Of a stretch of 64,000 bases of DNA, positions 14,261-24,619 are shown in pieces; position 1 is the stretch's first letter, and each line of letters begins with the position of its first letter. The notes under the pieces were generated by a model, which was not told the origin of the DNA, did not search any database, and was given only the letters and a program-made list of their open reading frames with translations. Position numbers and translations under genes: made by a program. The stretch comes from Pomphorhynchus laevis (lineage: Eukaryota > Acanthocephala > Palaeacanthocephala > Echinorhynchida > Pomphorhynchidae). The stretch spans positions 1-64,000 of the forward strand of contig WNNJ02001743.1 of the NCBI GenBank assembly GCA_012934845.2, given 5' to 3'.

Positions 14261-15804
14261 ATTAGGATAAAGTGGTTAGGGTACGTTTTGACTGCTTTTG
14301 TAATAACTATAAAAACACCAGAAATTCTTCACTATGCTATACGAAGCTTAGGTGCAGAAGCGTTTTTACTGGCTTGTTGCTTGTCTGGACCTACTAGTTA
14401 TTCTTTATATAAGGCACAAATGCGTATCCGTTGATTACGAGGGCACTGAATTTCTCACAGGATTCCTGAAGGAATGCGTCATTTTATAAATTGTTATTGC
14501 GAAAAATCGCTTGAAACTGTGGTCCATGAGACAAAGCTGGCAACGATTGATTTTTAATACATATTTGCTGCTAAATAACTGGACTTCGATCATCAGCTTC
14601 ATCAGTCTAATGTATCACTCCGAGACGATCCCAAACCGCTCAACAGTCAACGTCAGTCGAATTAATTGTTTAGTGTATGTTTTGACTGCTTTTGTGATAA
14701 CTATAAAAAACATCAATTCCTCACGATGCTATACGAAGCTCAGGTGCAGAAGCGTTTTTACTGGCTTGTTGCGTGTGTGGGCTTTCTAGTTATTCTTTAT
14801 ATAAGGCAAAAATGCGTATCCGTTTATTACGAGGGCACTAAATTTCTCACAGAATTCCTGAAGGAATGCCTCATTTTATAAATTGTTATTGCGAAAAATC
14901 GCTTGAAACTGTGGTCCAGGAGCCAAAGCTGGCTACGATTAATTTTTAATCCATATTTGCTGCTAAATAACTGGACTTTGATCATCAGATCGATCAGTCT
15001 AATGTATAACTACGAGACTATCCTAACTACCCTGATGTCATCGTCAGTCGGATGAAGTGTAAGGGTACATTTCGACTGCTTTTGTGATAACTTTAAAAAA
15101 CAATCAATTCCTCACAATGCTATTCGAAGCTGATGTGCAGAAGCGTTTTTACTGGCTTTTGCGTGTGTGGACCTTCTAATGTTTCTTTTTATTAGGCACA
15201 AGTGCGTATCCGTTGATTAAGAGGGCACTGAATTTCTCACAGGATTACTGAAAGAATTCGTCATTTTATAAATTGTTATTTCAAAAAATCGCTTGAAACT
15301 GTGGTCCAGGAGCCAAAGCTGGCTACGATTGATTTTTAATCCATATTTGCTGCTAAATAACTGGACTTCGATCATCAGCTCCATCAGACCAATGTATAAC
15401 TCCAAGACGATCCTAATCACCCAGCAGTCATCGTCATCGGGATGAAGTGGTTAGGCTACATTTCTACTGCTTTTGTGATAACTATAAAAACACAATCAAT
15501 TCCTCACGATGCTATACGAAGCTCAGGTGCAGAAGCGTTTTTACTGGCTTGTTGCGTGTGTGAACCTTCTAGTTATTCTTTATATAAGGCACAAATGCGT
15601 ATCCGTTGATTACGAGAGCACTAAATTTCTGAAAGGATTCTAGAAAGAATGCGTCATTTTATAAATTGTTATTGTTAAAAATCGCTTGAAACTGTGGTCC
15701 AGGAGCCAAAGCTGGCTACGGTTGATTTTTAATACAACTTTGCTGCTAAACAACTGGACTTCGATCATTAGCTTCATCAGTCTAATGTATCACTCCGAGA
15801 CGAT

Positions 15805-15807
15805 CCT
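15805..15807. other. Junction between the two satellite families
   Basis: The last 392-bp monomer breaks off after 'gagacgatcct', in mid-monomer. The minisatellite begins at once with 'cctcagttttttcatttgc', a segment found intact inside the minisatellite at about 22627 and 26250. The bases CCT fit both sides, so the join has about 3 bp of microhomology and no filler. Confidence 0.85.
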
Positions 15808-17258
15808 CAGTTTTTTCATTTGCTCTGTTGAATTTGCTTTGCTAATTGCTCTGTTCAATTTGCTCTGTTCAATTGCTATGTTTAATTTGCTCTGTTTAAT
15901 TTGCTCTGTTTTATTTGCTCTGTTTGATTTGTTCTGTTCAATTTGCTCTGTTTCTTTTGATCTGTATTATTTGCTCTGTTTAATTTGCTCTGTTTAATTT
16001 GCTCTGTTTGATTTGCTCTGTTTAATTTGCTCTGTTTAATTTGCTCTGTTTAATTTGCTCTGTTTAATTTGCTCTGTTTAATTTGCTCTGTTTAATTAGA
16101 TCTGTATTATTTGCTCTGTTTTATTTGCTCTGTTTTATTTGCTCTGTTTAATTTGCTCTGTTTTATTTGCTCTGAATAATTTGCTTTGTTTAATTTGCTC
16201 TGAGTAATTTGCTCTGAGTAATTTGCTCTGTTTAATTTGCTCTGTTTAATTTGCTCGTTTAATTTGCTCTTTTTAATTTGCTCTGTTTTTTTGCTCTGTT
16301 TGATTTGCTCTGTTTAATTTGCTTTGTTCAATTTGCTCTGTATAATTTGCTCCCTTTAGTTTGCTCTGTCTAATTTGCTCTGTTTAATTTGCTCTGTTTA
16401 ACGTGCTCTGTTTAATTTGCTCGGTTTGATTTGATTTGTTAAATTTCTCTGTATTATTTGCTCTGTTTTATTTGCTCTGTATATTTGCTCTGTTTTATCT
16501 GCTCTGTTTAATTTGCTCTGTTTAATTTGCTCTGTTTAATTAGCTCTGTTTAATTTGCTCTGTTTATATTGCTCTGTTTAATTTGCTCTGTTTGATTTTC
16601 TCTGTTAAATTTGATATGTTTTATTTGCTCTGTTTAGTTGTCTCTGTTTAATTTGCTCTGTTTTATTTGCTCTGTTTAAATCGATTTGTTATATTTGCTC
16701 TGTTTAATCTGCTAAGTTTAATTTGCACTGTTCAATTTGCTCTGTTTAATTTGCTTTGTTTAATTTGCTCTGTTTAATTTGCTTTGTTTAATTTGCTCTG
16801 TTTCATTTGCTTTGTTTAAATTGCTCTGTTTAATTCGCTCTGTTTAATTTGCTATGTTTAATTTGCTCTGTTTAATTTGCTCTGTTTAATTGGCTCTGTT
16901 TAATTTGCTCTGTATTATTTGCTCTGTTTAATTTGCTGTGTTAATTCGCCCTGTTTAATTTGCTCTGTTCAATTTGCTCTGTTCAATTTGCTCTGTTCAA
17001 TTTGCTCTGTTAATTTGCTTTGTTCAATTTGCTCTGAATATGTTGCTCTGTTCAATTTGCTCTATTCATTTGCTCTGTTTATTTGCTCTGTTTTATTTGC
17101 TTTGTTTAATTTGCTCTAAATAATTGTCTCTGTTTTATTTGCTTTTTTAAATTTGCTCGTTTCATTTGCACTGTTTAATTTGCTTTATTATATTTGCTCC
17201 GCTAAATTTGCTCTGCTTAATTTGATCAGTTTTTTTATTTGCTCTGTTTAATTTGCTA
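15805..17258 (+). repeat. Left arm of large inverted repeat
   Basis: This forward-oriented minisatellite runs from 'cctcagttttttcattt' at its left end to 'gatcagtttttttattt...tttgcta' at its right end. The same landmarks appear in reverse complement and reverse order in the arm at 17498-18937, including the 'gaatatgttgctctgttc' landmark (about 17035 here, reverse complement near 17705). The arms are similar but clearly not identical: the right arm has its own indels and substitutions. Confidence 0.85.
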
Positions 17259-17497
17259 ACAGAGCAAAAAAACAGAGCAAATTAAATAGTGCAAATTTAA
17301 CGAGCAAATTAAACAGAGCAAATTAAACCGAGCAAATTAATCAGAGCAAATATAACAGGGCAAATTATTCAGAGCAAATGAAACAGAGCAAATTAAACAG
17401 AGCAAATAATACAGAGCAAATAATACAGAGCAAATAATACAGATTAAATTAAACAGAGCAAATTAAACAGAGCAAATTAAACAGATCAAATTAAACT
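17259..17497 (-). repeat. Spacer of the inverted repeat
   Basis: About 239 bp of reverse-oriented minisatellite lies between the arms. In reverse complement it contains 'gaataatttgccctgtta' and 'gctcgttaaatttgcac', the combination found in forward copies near 34150-34240 and 38210-38300. The spacer is therefore ordinary array sequence that follows the arm in normal copies. It was not newly inserted. Confidence 0.75.
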
Positions 17498-18937
17498 TAG
17501 CAAATTAAACAGAGCAAATAAAAAAACTGATCAAATTAAACAGAGCAAATTAAGCAGAGCAAATATAATAAAGCAAATAAAATAGTGCAAATAAAACGAG
17601 CAAATTTAAAAAAGCAAATAAAACAGAGACAATTATTAAGAGCAAATTAAACAAAGCAAATAAAACAAAGCTAATAAACAGAGCAACTTAATTGAGCAAA
17701 TTGAACAGAGCAACATATTCAGAGCAAATTGAACAAAGCAAATTAACAGAGCAAATTGAACAGAGCAAATTAAACAGAGCGAATTAACACAGCAAATTAA
17801 ACAGAGCAAATAATACATAGCAAATTAAACAGAGCCAATTAAACAGAGCAAATTAAACAGAGCAAATTAAACATAGCAAATTAAACAGAGCGAATTAAAC
17901 AGAGCAATTTAAACAAAGCAAATTAAACAGAGCAAATTTAACAAAGCAAATTAAACAGAGCAAATTAAACAGAGCAAATTAAACAGAGCAAATTAAACAG
18001 TGCAAATTAAACTTAGCAAATTAAACAGAGCAAATTTAACAAATCGAATTAAACAGAGCAAATTAAACAGAGACAACTAAACAGAGCAAATAAAACATAT
18101 CAAATTTAACAGAGAAAATCAAACAGAGCAAATTAAACAGAGCAATATAAACAGAGCAAATTAAACAGAGCTAATAAAACAGAGCAAATTAAACAGAGCA
18201 AATTAAACAGAGCAAATTTAAAAGAGCAGATAAAATAGAGCAAATATACAGAGCAAAAAAACAGAGCAAATAATACAGAGAAGTTTAACAAATCAAATCA
18301 AACAGAGCAAATTAAACAGAGCAAATTAAACAGAGCAAATTAAACAGAGCAAATTAGACAGAGCAAACTAAAGAGAGCAAATTATACAGAGCAAATTATA
18401 CAGAGCAAATTGAACAGAGCAAATTAAACAGAGCAAATCAAACAGAGCAAAAAAACAGAGCAAATTAAAAAGAGCAAATTAAACGAGCAAATTAAACAGA
18501 GCAAATTAAACAGAGCAAATTACTCAGAGCAAATTAAAAAAAGCGAATTATTCAGAGCAAATAAAACAGAGCAAATTAAACAGAGCAAATAAAACAGAGC
18601 AAATAAAACATAGCAAATAATACAGATCTAATTAAACAGAGCAAATTAAACAGAGCAAATTAAACAGAGCAAATTTAACAAAGCAAATTAAACAAAGCAA
18701 ATTAAACAGAGCAAATTAAACAGAGCTAATCAAACAGAGCAAATTAAACAGAGCAAATTAAACAGAGCAAATAATACAGATCAAAAGAAACAGAGCAAAT
18801 TGAACAGGACAAATCAAACAGAGCAAATAAAACAGAGCAAACTAAACAGAGCAAATTAAACAGAGCAATTGAACAGAGCAAATTGAACAGAGCAATTAAG
18901 CAGAGCAAATTAAACAGAGCAAATGAAAAAACTGAGG
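17498..18937 (-). repeat. Right arm of large inverted repeat
   Basis: This arm is the reverse complement of the 15805-17258 type of sequence. It starts with 'tagcaaattaaacagagc', passes 'aaaaaaactgatcaaatt' (about 17521) and ends with 'aaatgaaaaaactgagg' (18921-18937), the complement of the left-arm start. Its closest forward relatives by landmark order are the segments around 22630-24000 and 26250-27660. Confidence 0.85.
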
Positions 18938-19661
18938 AAATTAAACGGAGCAAATTAAGCAGAGCAAATTAAATAAAGAAAATAAAAGTGCAAATTAAAC
19001 GAGCAAATTTAATAAAGCAAACAAAACAGAGAAAATTATTCAGAGCAAATTAAACAGAGCAAATAAAACAAAGCAAAAACACGGAGCAAATAAAACAGCG
19101 CAAAACCACAGAGAAAAAAACATAGAGCAAATTGAACAAAGCAACATATTCAGAGCAAATTGAACAGAGCAAATTAACAGAGCAAATAATCAGAGCATAT
19201 TGAACAAAGCAAATTAAACAGAGCAAATATACACAGCAAATTAATTAGAGTTAAATATACAGAGCAAATAAAACAGAGCAAATAAAACAGAGCAAATTAA
19301 ACAGAGCAAATTAAACAGAGCAAATTTAACAGAGCAAATTAAACAGAGGAAATAAAACAGAGCAAATTAAAAAGAGCAAATTAAACAAAGCATATAAATC
19401 AGAGCAAATTGAACAGAGCAAATTAAACAGAGCAAATTAAACAGAGGAAATAAAACAGAGCAAATTAATCAGAGCAAATAAAATAGAAAGAATAAAACAG
19501 AGCTAACTAAACAGAGCAAATTAAAACGAGCAAATTAAATATAGTAATTAAAACAGAGCAAATTTTTTAAATAAAACAAAGCAAATAAGCAGAGCAAAAA
19601 AAAGAGCAAATTGAACATAGCAACATATTCAGAGCAAATTGAACAGAGAAAATTAAATAGC

Positions 19662-20444
19662 GCTAATTTGCTCTGTTTTTTTTTGCTCGGTTTATTTGCT
19701 TTGTTTTATTTGCTCTGTCTAATTTGCTCTGTTAAATTTGCTCTCTTAAATTTGCTCTGTTAAATTTGCTCTGTTTTATTTGTTCTGTTTAATTTGCTCT
19801 GATTAATTTGCTCTGTTTAATTTGCTCTGTTTATTTGCTCTGTTTAATTTGCTCTGTTCAATTTGCTCTGAATATGTTGCTCTGTTCAATTTGCTCTTTT
19901 TTTTTGCTCTGTTTATTTGCTCTGTTTTATTTGCTCTGTTTAATGTGCTCTGAATAATTTGCTCTGTTTAATTTACTATATTTAATTAGCTCGTTTTAAT
20001 TTGCTTTGTTTAGTTAGCTCTGTTTTATTCTTTCAATTTTATTTGCTCTGATTAAATACTTTGTTTTATTCTCTCTGTTTAGATTGCTCTGTTTAATTTG
20101 CTTCGATCAATTTGCTTTGTATAATTTTTCTTGTTAAATTTGTTCTGTTAAATTGGCTCTGTTTAATTTGCTCTGATTCATATGCTTTGTTTAATTTGCT
20201 CTTTTTAATTTGCTCTGTTTTATTTGCTCTGTTTTATTTCCTCTGTTTAATTTGCTCTGTTTAATTTGCTCTGTTTTATTTGCTCTGTGTAATTTGCTCT
20301 GTTTGATTTGCTCTGTTTAATTAGCGCTATTTAATTTGCTCTGTTAAATTTGCTCTGTTTAATTCGATCTGTTAAATTTGCTTAGTTTAATTTGCTGTTA
20401 AATTTTCTGTTTTTTTTTTCGCTCTGTTATTTGCTCTTTTTATG
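19662..20444 (+). repeat. Forward minisatellite after the inverted block
   Basis: Array orientation returns to forward. Landmark order ('gctcggtttatttgctttg', 'gaatatgttgctctgttc', 'tttgcttcgatcaatttgc') matches the stretch before the decayed block at 43720 (about 42720-43700), so it is a copy of the same higher-order segment. Nothing else was seen in it. Confidence 0.8.
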
Positions 20445-20836
20445 TTCTTTCTTTATTTCGCTATGTTTCATTTTGTTGTGTTTCGTAATAATTTTTATAT
20501 GCTCTTTTTAATTAAGCTCCGATTTATTTGCTCTGTTAAATTTGTTCATTTTCATTTTCTGTCTACTGTGCTCTTTATAATGTGCTCTATTAAACTTTAT
20601 TTTTTAAATTTACTGTGCCTTGTTACCTACTAATTTTTGACCGTTTTATTTGATCGTGAATATCTGCTCTATAAAATTTGTTCGGATAAATTTTAAACTG
20701 ATATATTTGCTTTGTATAATTGGCTCTCGGTAATGTGCACTCTATAATTTGCAGTTTAATTTTGTATGTTAAGAAATCACCTTGATTTGATGTGTTTAAT
20801 AAGCTAATTGAAAGTTGCGATGTTGTATTTTATCTG
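20445..20836 (+). repeat. Decayed landmark block 1 (subtype A)
   Basis: This ~392-bp block reads as 14-mers that have drifted far from the consensus: 'tttatttcgctatg', 'tttcattttgttgtg', 'ttgttcattttcattttc', 'ttgttacctactaattttt', 'gctctcggtaatgtgcac', ending 'gcgatgttgtattttatctg'. It recurs thirteen times in the window, which makes it the best marker for counting and aligning higher-order copies. Subtype A is defined by 'tttatttcgct', 'ccttgttacct' and 'gatcgtgaatatctg'. No function is evident. The frame open across it is open because the strand is T-rich. Confidence 0.85.
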
Positions 20837-20999
20837 TTTAATTTGCTCTGTTTTATTTGCTCTAATTAAGTTGCGCTATTGAATTAAAGCTGTTTGCTTT
20901 TCTTTTAAATTTGCTCTGTTTAATTAGCTCTTTTAATAAAGCTCTGTTATGTTTTATTTGTTTAATTTGCTTTGTTTACTTTGCTCTGTTTTAGTTGCT

Positions 21000-23980
21000 C
21001 TGTAATATTTGCTCTGTTCAATTTGCTCTGTTTAATTTGCTCTGTATAATTTGCTCTGTATAATTTGCTCTGTTTAATTTGCTCTATTTAATTTGCTTTG
21101 TTTAATTTTGCTCAGTTTAATTTGCTTTGTTTAATTTGCTCTGTTTGATTTGCTCTGTTTAATTTGCTCTTTTTAATTTGCTTTGTTTAATTTGCTTTGT
21201 TAAATTTGCTCTGTTTAATTTGATCTGTTTAATTTGCTCTGTTTAATTAGATCTGTTTTATTTGCTCTGTTTTATTTGCTCTGTTTTATTTGCTTTGTTT
21301 TATTTGCTCTGTTTTATTTGCTTTGTTTAATTTGCTCTGAATAATTGTCTCTGTTTTATTTGCTTTTTAAAATTTGCTCGTTTAATTTGCACTATTTAAT
21401 TTGCTTTATTCAATTTGCTTTGCTTAATTTGCTCTGTTTAATTTGATCAGTTTTTTTATTTGCTCTGTTTTATTTGCTAAGTTTAATTTGATCTGTTTAA
21501 TTTGCTCTGTTTAATTTGCTCTGTTTAATTTGCTCTGTTTAATTTGCTCTGTATTATTTGCTCTGTTTATTTGCTCTGTATTATTTGCTCTGTATTATTT
21601 GCTCTGTATTATTTGCTCTGTTTAATTTGCTCTGTTTTATTTGCTCTGAATAATTTGCCCTGTTATATTTGCTCTGATTAATTTGCTCGGTTTAACTTGC
21701 TCTGTTTTATTTGCTCGTTAAATTTGCTCTATGTAATTTGCTCTGTTTAATTTGCTCTGTTTAATTTGCTCTGTTTAATTTGCTCTGTTTAATTTGCTCT
21801 GTTTAATTTGCTCTGTTTAATTTGCTCTGTTTTATTTGCTCTGTTTAATTTGCTCTGTTTAATTTGCTTTGTTTAATTTGCTCTGTTTTTTTGCTTTGTT
21901 TAATTTGCTCTGTTTTTTTGCTCTGTTTAATTTTCTCTGTTCAATTTGCTCTGAATATGTTGCTCTGTTTAATTTGCTCTATTTTTTGCTCTGCCCTTTT
22001 GCTCTGTTTTATTTAAAAAATTTGCTCTGTTTTACTTACTATATTTAATTTGCTCGTTTTAATTTGCTCTGTTTAGTTAGCTCTGTTTTATTCTTTCTAT
22101 TTAATTTGCTCTGATTAATTTGCTCTGTTTTATTTCCTCTGTTTAATTTGCTCTGTTTAATTTGCTCTGTTCAATTTGCTCTGATTAATATGCTTTGTTT
22201 AATTTGCTCTTTTAATTTGCTCTGTTTTATTTCCTCTGTTTAATTTGCTCTGTTAAATTTGCTCTGTTTAATTTGCTCTGTTTAATTTGCTCTGTTTTAT
22301 TTGCTCTGTATTTTTTACTCTAATTAATTTGCTGTGTATATTTGCTCTGTTAATTTGCTTTGTTCAATATGCTCTGTTTATTTGCTCTGTTAATTTGCTC
22401 TGTTCAATTTGCTCTGAATATGTTGCTTTGTTCAATTTGCTCTATGATATTTTCTCTGTGGTTTTGCGCTGTTTTATTTGCTCAGTGTTTTTGCTTTGTT
22501 TTATTTGCTCTGTGATATTTGCTCTGAAAAATTTTCGCTGTTTTTTTGCTTTTTTAAATTTGCTCGTTTAATTTGCACTTTTATTTGCTTTATTTAATTT
22601 GCTCTGCTTAATTTGCTCTGTTTAATTTCCTCAGTTTTTTCATTTGCTCTGTTTAATTTGCTCTGCTTAATTGCTCTGTTCAATTTGCTCGTTTCAATTG
22701 CTCTGTTTAATTTGCTCTGTTTAGTTTGCTCTGTTTTATTTTCTCTGTTTGATTTGTCCTGTTCAATTTGCTCTGTTTCTTTTGATCTGTATTATTTGCT
22801 CTGTTTAATTTGCTCTGTTTAATTTGCTCTGTTTGATTAGCTCTGTTAAATTTGCTCTGTTTAATTTGCTTTGTTTAATTTGCTTTGTTTAATTTGCTCT
22901 GTTTAATTTGCTCTGTCTAATTAGATCTGTATTATTTGCTCTGTTTTATTTGCTCTGTTTAATTTGCTCTGTTTAATTTGCTCTGTTTTTTTGCTCTGAA
23001 TAATTTGCTTTGTTTAATTTGCTCTGAGTAATTTGCTCTGTTTAATTTGCTCTGTTTAATTTGCTCGTTTAATTTGCTCTGTTTTATTTGCTCTGTTTAA
23101 TTTGCTCTGTTTAATTTGCTCTGTTTAATTTGCTCTGTTTAATTTGCTCTGTATAATTTGCTCTGTATAATTTGCTCTCTTTAGTTTGCTCTGTCTAATT
23201 TGCTCTGTTTAATTTGCTCTGTTTAATTTGCTCTGATTTGATTTGTTAAATTTCTCTGTATTATTTGCTCTGTTTTATTTGCTCTGTATATTTGCTCTGT
23301 TTTATCTGCTCTGTTTAATTTGCTCTGTTTAATTTGCTCTGTTTAATTAGCTCTGTTTAATTTGCTCTGTTTATATTGCTCTGTTTAATTTGCTCTGTTT
23401 GATTTTCTCTGTTAAATTTGATATGTTTATTTTGCTCTGTTTAGTTGTCTCTGTTTAATTTGCTCTGTTTTATTCGCTCTGTTTTAATCGATTTGTTATA
23501 TTTGCTCTGTTTAATCTGCCAAGTTTAATTTGCACTGTTCAATTTGCTCTGTTTAATTTGCTATGTATTATTTGCTCTGTTTTATTTGCTTTGTTAAATT
23601 TGCTCTGTTTAATTTGCTTTGTTTAAATTGCTCTGTTTAATTCGCTCTGTTTAATTTGCTATGTTTAATTTGCTCTGTTTAATTTGCTCTGTTTAATTGG
23701 CTCTGTTTAATTTGCTATGTATTATTTGCTCTGTTTAATTTGCTGTGTTAATTCGCTCTGTTTAATTTGCTCTGTTCAATTTGCTCTGTTAATTTGCTTT
23801 GTTCAATTTGCTCTGAATATGTTGCTCTGTTCAATTTGCTCTATTAAGTTGCTCTGTTTATTAGCTCTGTTTTATTTGCTTTGTTTAATTTGCTCTAAAT
23901 AATTGTCTCTGTTTTATTTGCTTTTTTAAATTTGCTCGTTTAATTTGCACTATTTTATTTGCTTTATTATATTTGCTCCG
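21000..23980 (+). repeat. First copy of a ~3.63-kb tandem duplication
   Basis: This segment aligns by eye with 24620-27600 at an offset of about 3.60-3.64 kb. Shared rare landmarks include 'gctctgcccttttgctctg' (21988 and 25621), 'ctgtggttttgcgctg' (about 22458 and 26077) and 'tttcctcagttttttcat' (about 22626 and 26248). Differences are scattered single changes and small indels. Confidence 0.8.
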
Positions 23981-24619
23981 CTTTATTTGCTCTGTTTAAT
24001 TTGATCAGTTTGTTTATTTGCTCTGTTTAATTTGCTCTGTGTAATTTGCTCTGTTTAATTCGCTTTGTTTAATTTGCTCTGTTTAATTTGCTCTGTTTTA
24101 TTTGCTCTATTTTATTTGCTCTGTATTATTTGCTCTGTTCAATTTGCTCTGTTTAATTTGCTCTGTTTAATTTGCTCTGTATAATTTGCTCTGTATAATT
24201 TGCTCTGTATAATTTGCTCTCTTTAGTTTGCTCTGTCTAATTTGCTCTGTTTAATTTGCTCTGTTTAATTTCCTCTGTTTAATTTGCTCGTTTGATTTGA
24301 TTTGTTAAATTTCTCTATTATTTGCTCTGTTTTTTTGCTCTGTATATTTGCTCTGTTTTATCTGCTCTGTTAAATTTGCTCTGTTTATTTGCTCTGTTTA
24401 ATTAGCTCTGTTAAATTTGCTCTGTTTAATTTGCTCTGTATAATTTGCTCTGTTTAATTTGCTCTGTTTAATTTGCTCGTTTTATTTGCTCTATTTAATT
24501 TGCTCTGTTTTTTTTGCTCGGTTTGATTTGCTTTGTTTTATTTGCTCTGTCTAATTTGCTCTGTTAAATTTGCTCTGTTAAATTTGCTCTGTTTTATTTG
24601 CTCTGTTTAATTTGCTCTG

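Larger units (their letters stand above)
1..15807. repeat. ~392-bp satellite array, about 40 monomers
   Basis: Head-to-tail copies of one monomer fill this stretch. The landmark 'cattttataaattgtt' and its variants recur 40 times between about 379 and 15657, a mean spacing of ~392 bp. Other constant landmarks are 'gagccaaagctggctacg', 'tttgctgctaaataactgg', 'gcagtcatcgtcagtcgga', 'tttcgactgcttttgtg' and 'gcagaagcgtttttactgg'. The segment 'ccaggagccaaagctgg' carries short dyads (CCAG/CTGG, AGCC/GGCT) and is among the best kept parts. Each monomer also has a TATAAAAA-like run, which by itself does not show a promoter. I do not recognise the family. The monomer length is not a multiple of three, and the short open frames that recur in several monomers look incidental. 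Confidence 0.97.
17259..19661 (-). repeat. Inverted 2.4-kb block of the minisatellite
   Basis: Here the plus strand reads CAGAGCAAATTAAA, the reverse complement of the unit used elsewhere. The switch is abrupt at both ends: '...tttaatttgcta' to 'acagagcaaaaaaac' at 17258/17259, and '...gaaaattaaatagcgcta' to 'atttgctctg' near 19661. The right switch falls at the palindrome AGCGCT (19659-19664 region), a sequence also present in forward copies as 'taattagcgctatttaat'. The block contains no gene. Confidence 0.9.

Noticed and set aside
6042-14881. Recurrent 60-110-codon frames in the 392-bp satellite ('STAFVITIK...EGTEFLTGFLKECVIL' type)
   Set aside because: Present in only some monomers, closed in others, in shifting frames because 392 is not a multiple of three. 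They look like by-products of monomer copying. A substitution test favouring synonymous changes across monomers would be needed to revive the idea.
1-15807. TTAGGG inside 'ggttagggta' of each satellite monomer
   Set aside because: A single hexamer per 392 bp, not in tandem. It is not evidence of telomeric repeats.
20445-20836. Shared ancestry of the ~392-bp decayed block and the ~392-bp satellite monomer
   Set aside because: The block length depends on where I set its ends, and no landmark of the satellite monomer can be found in it. The equal length is taken as coincidence.
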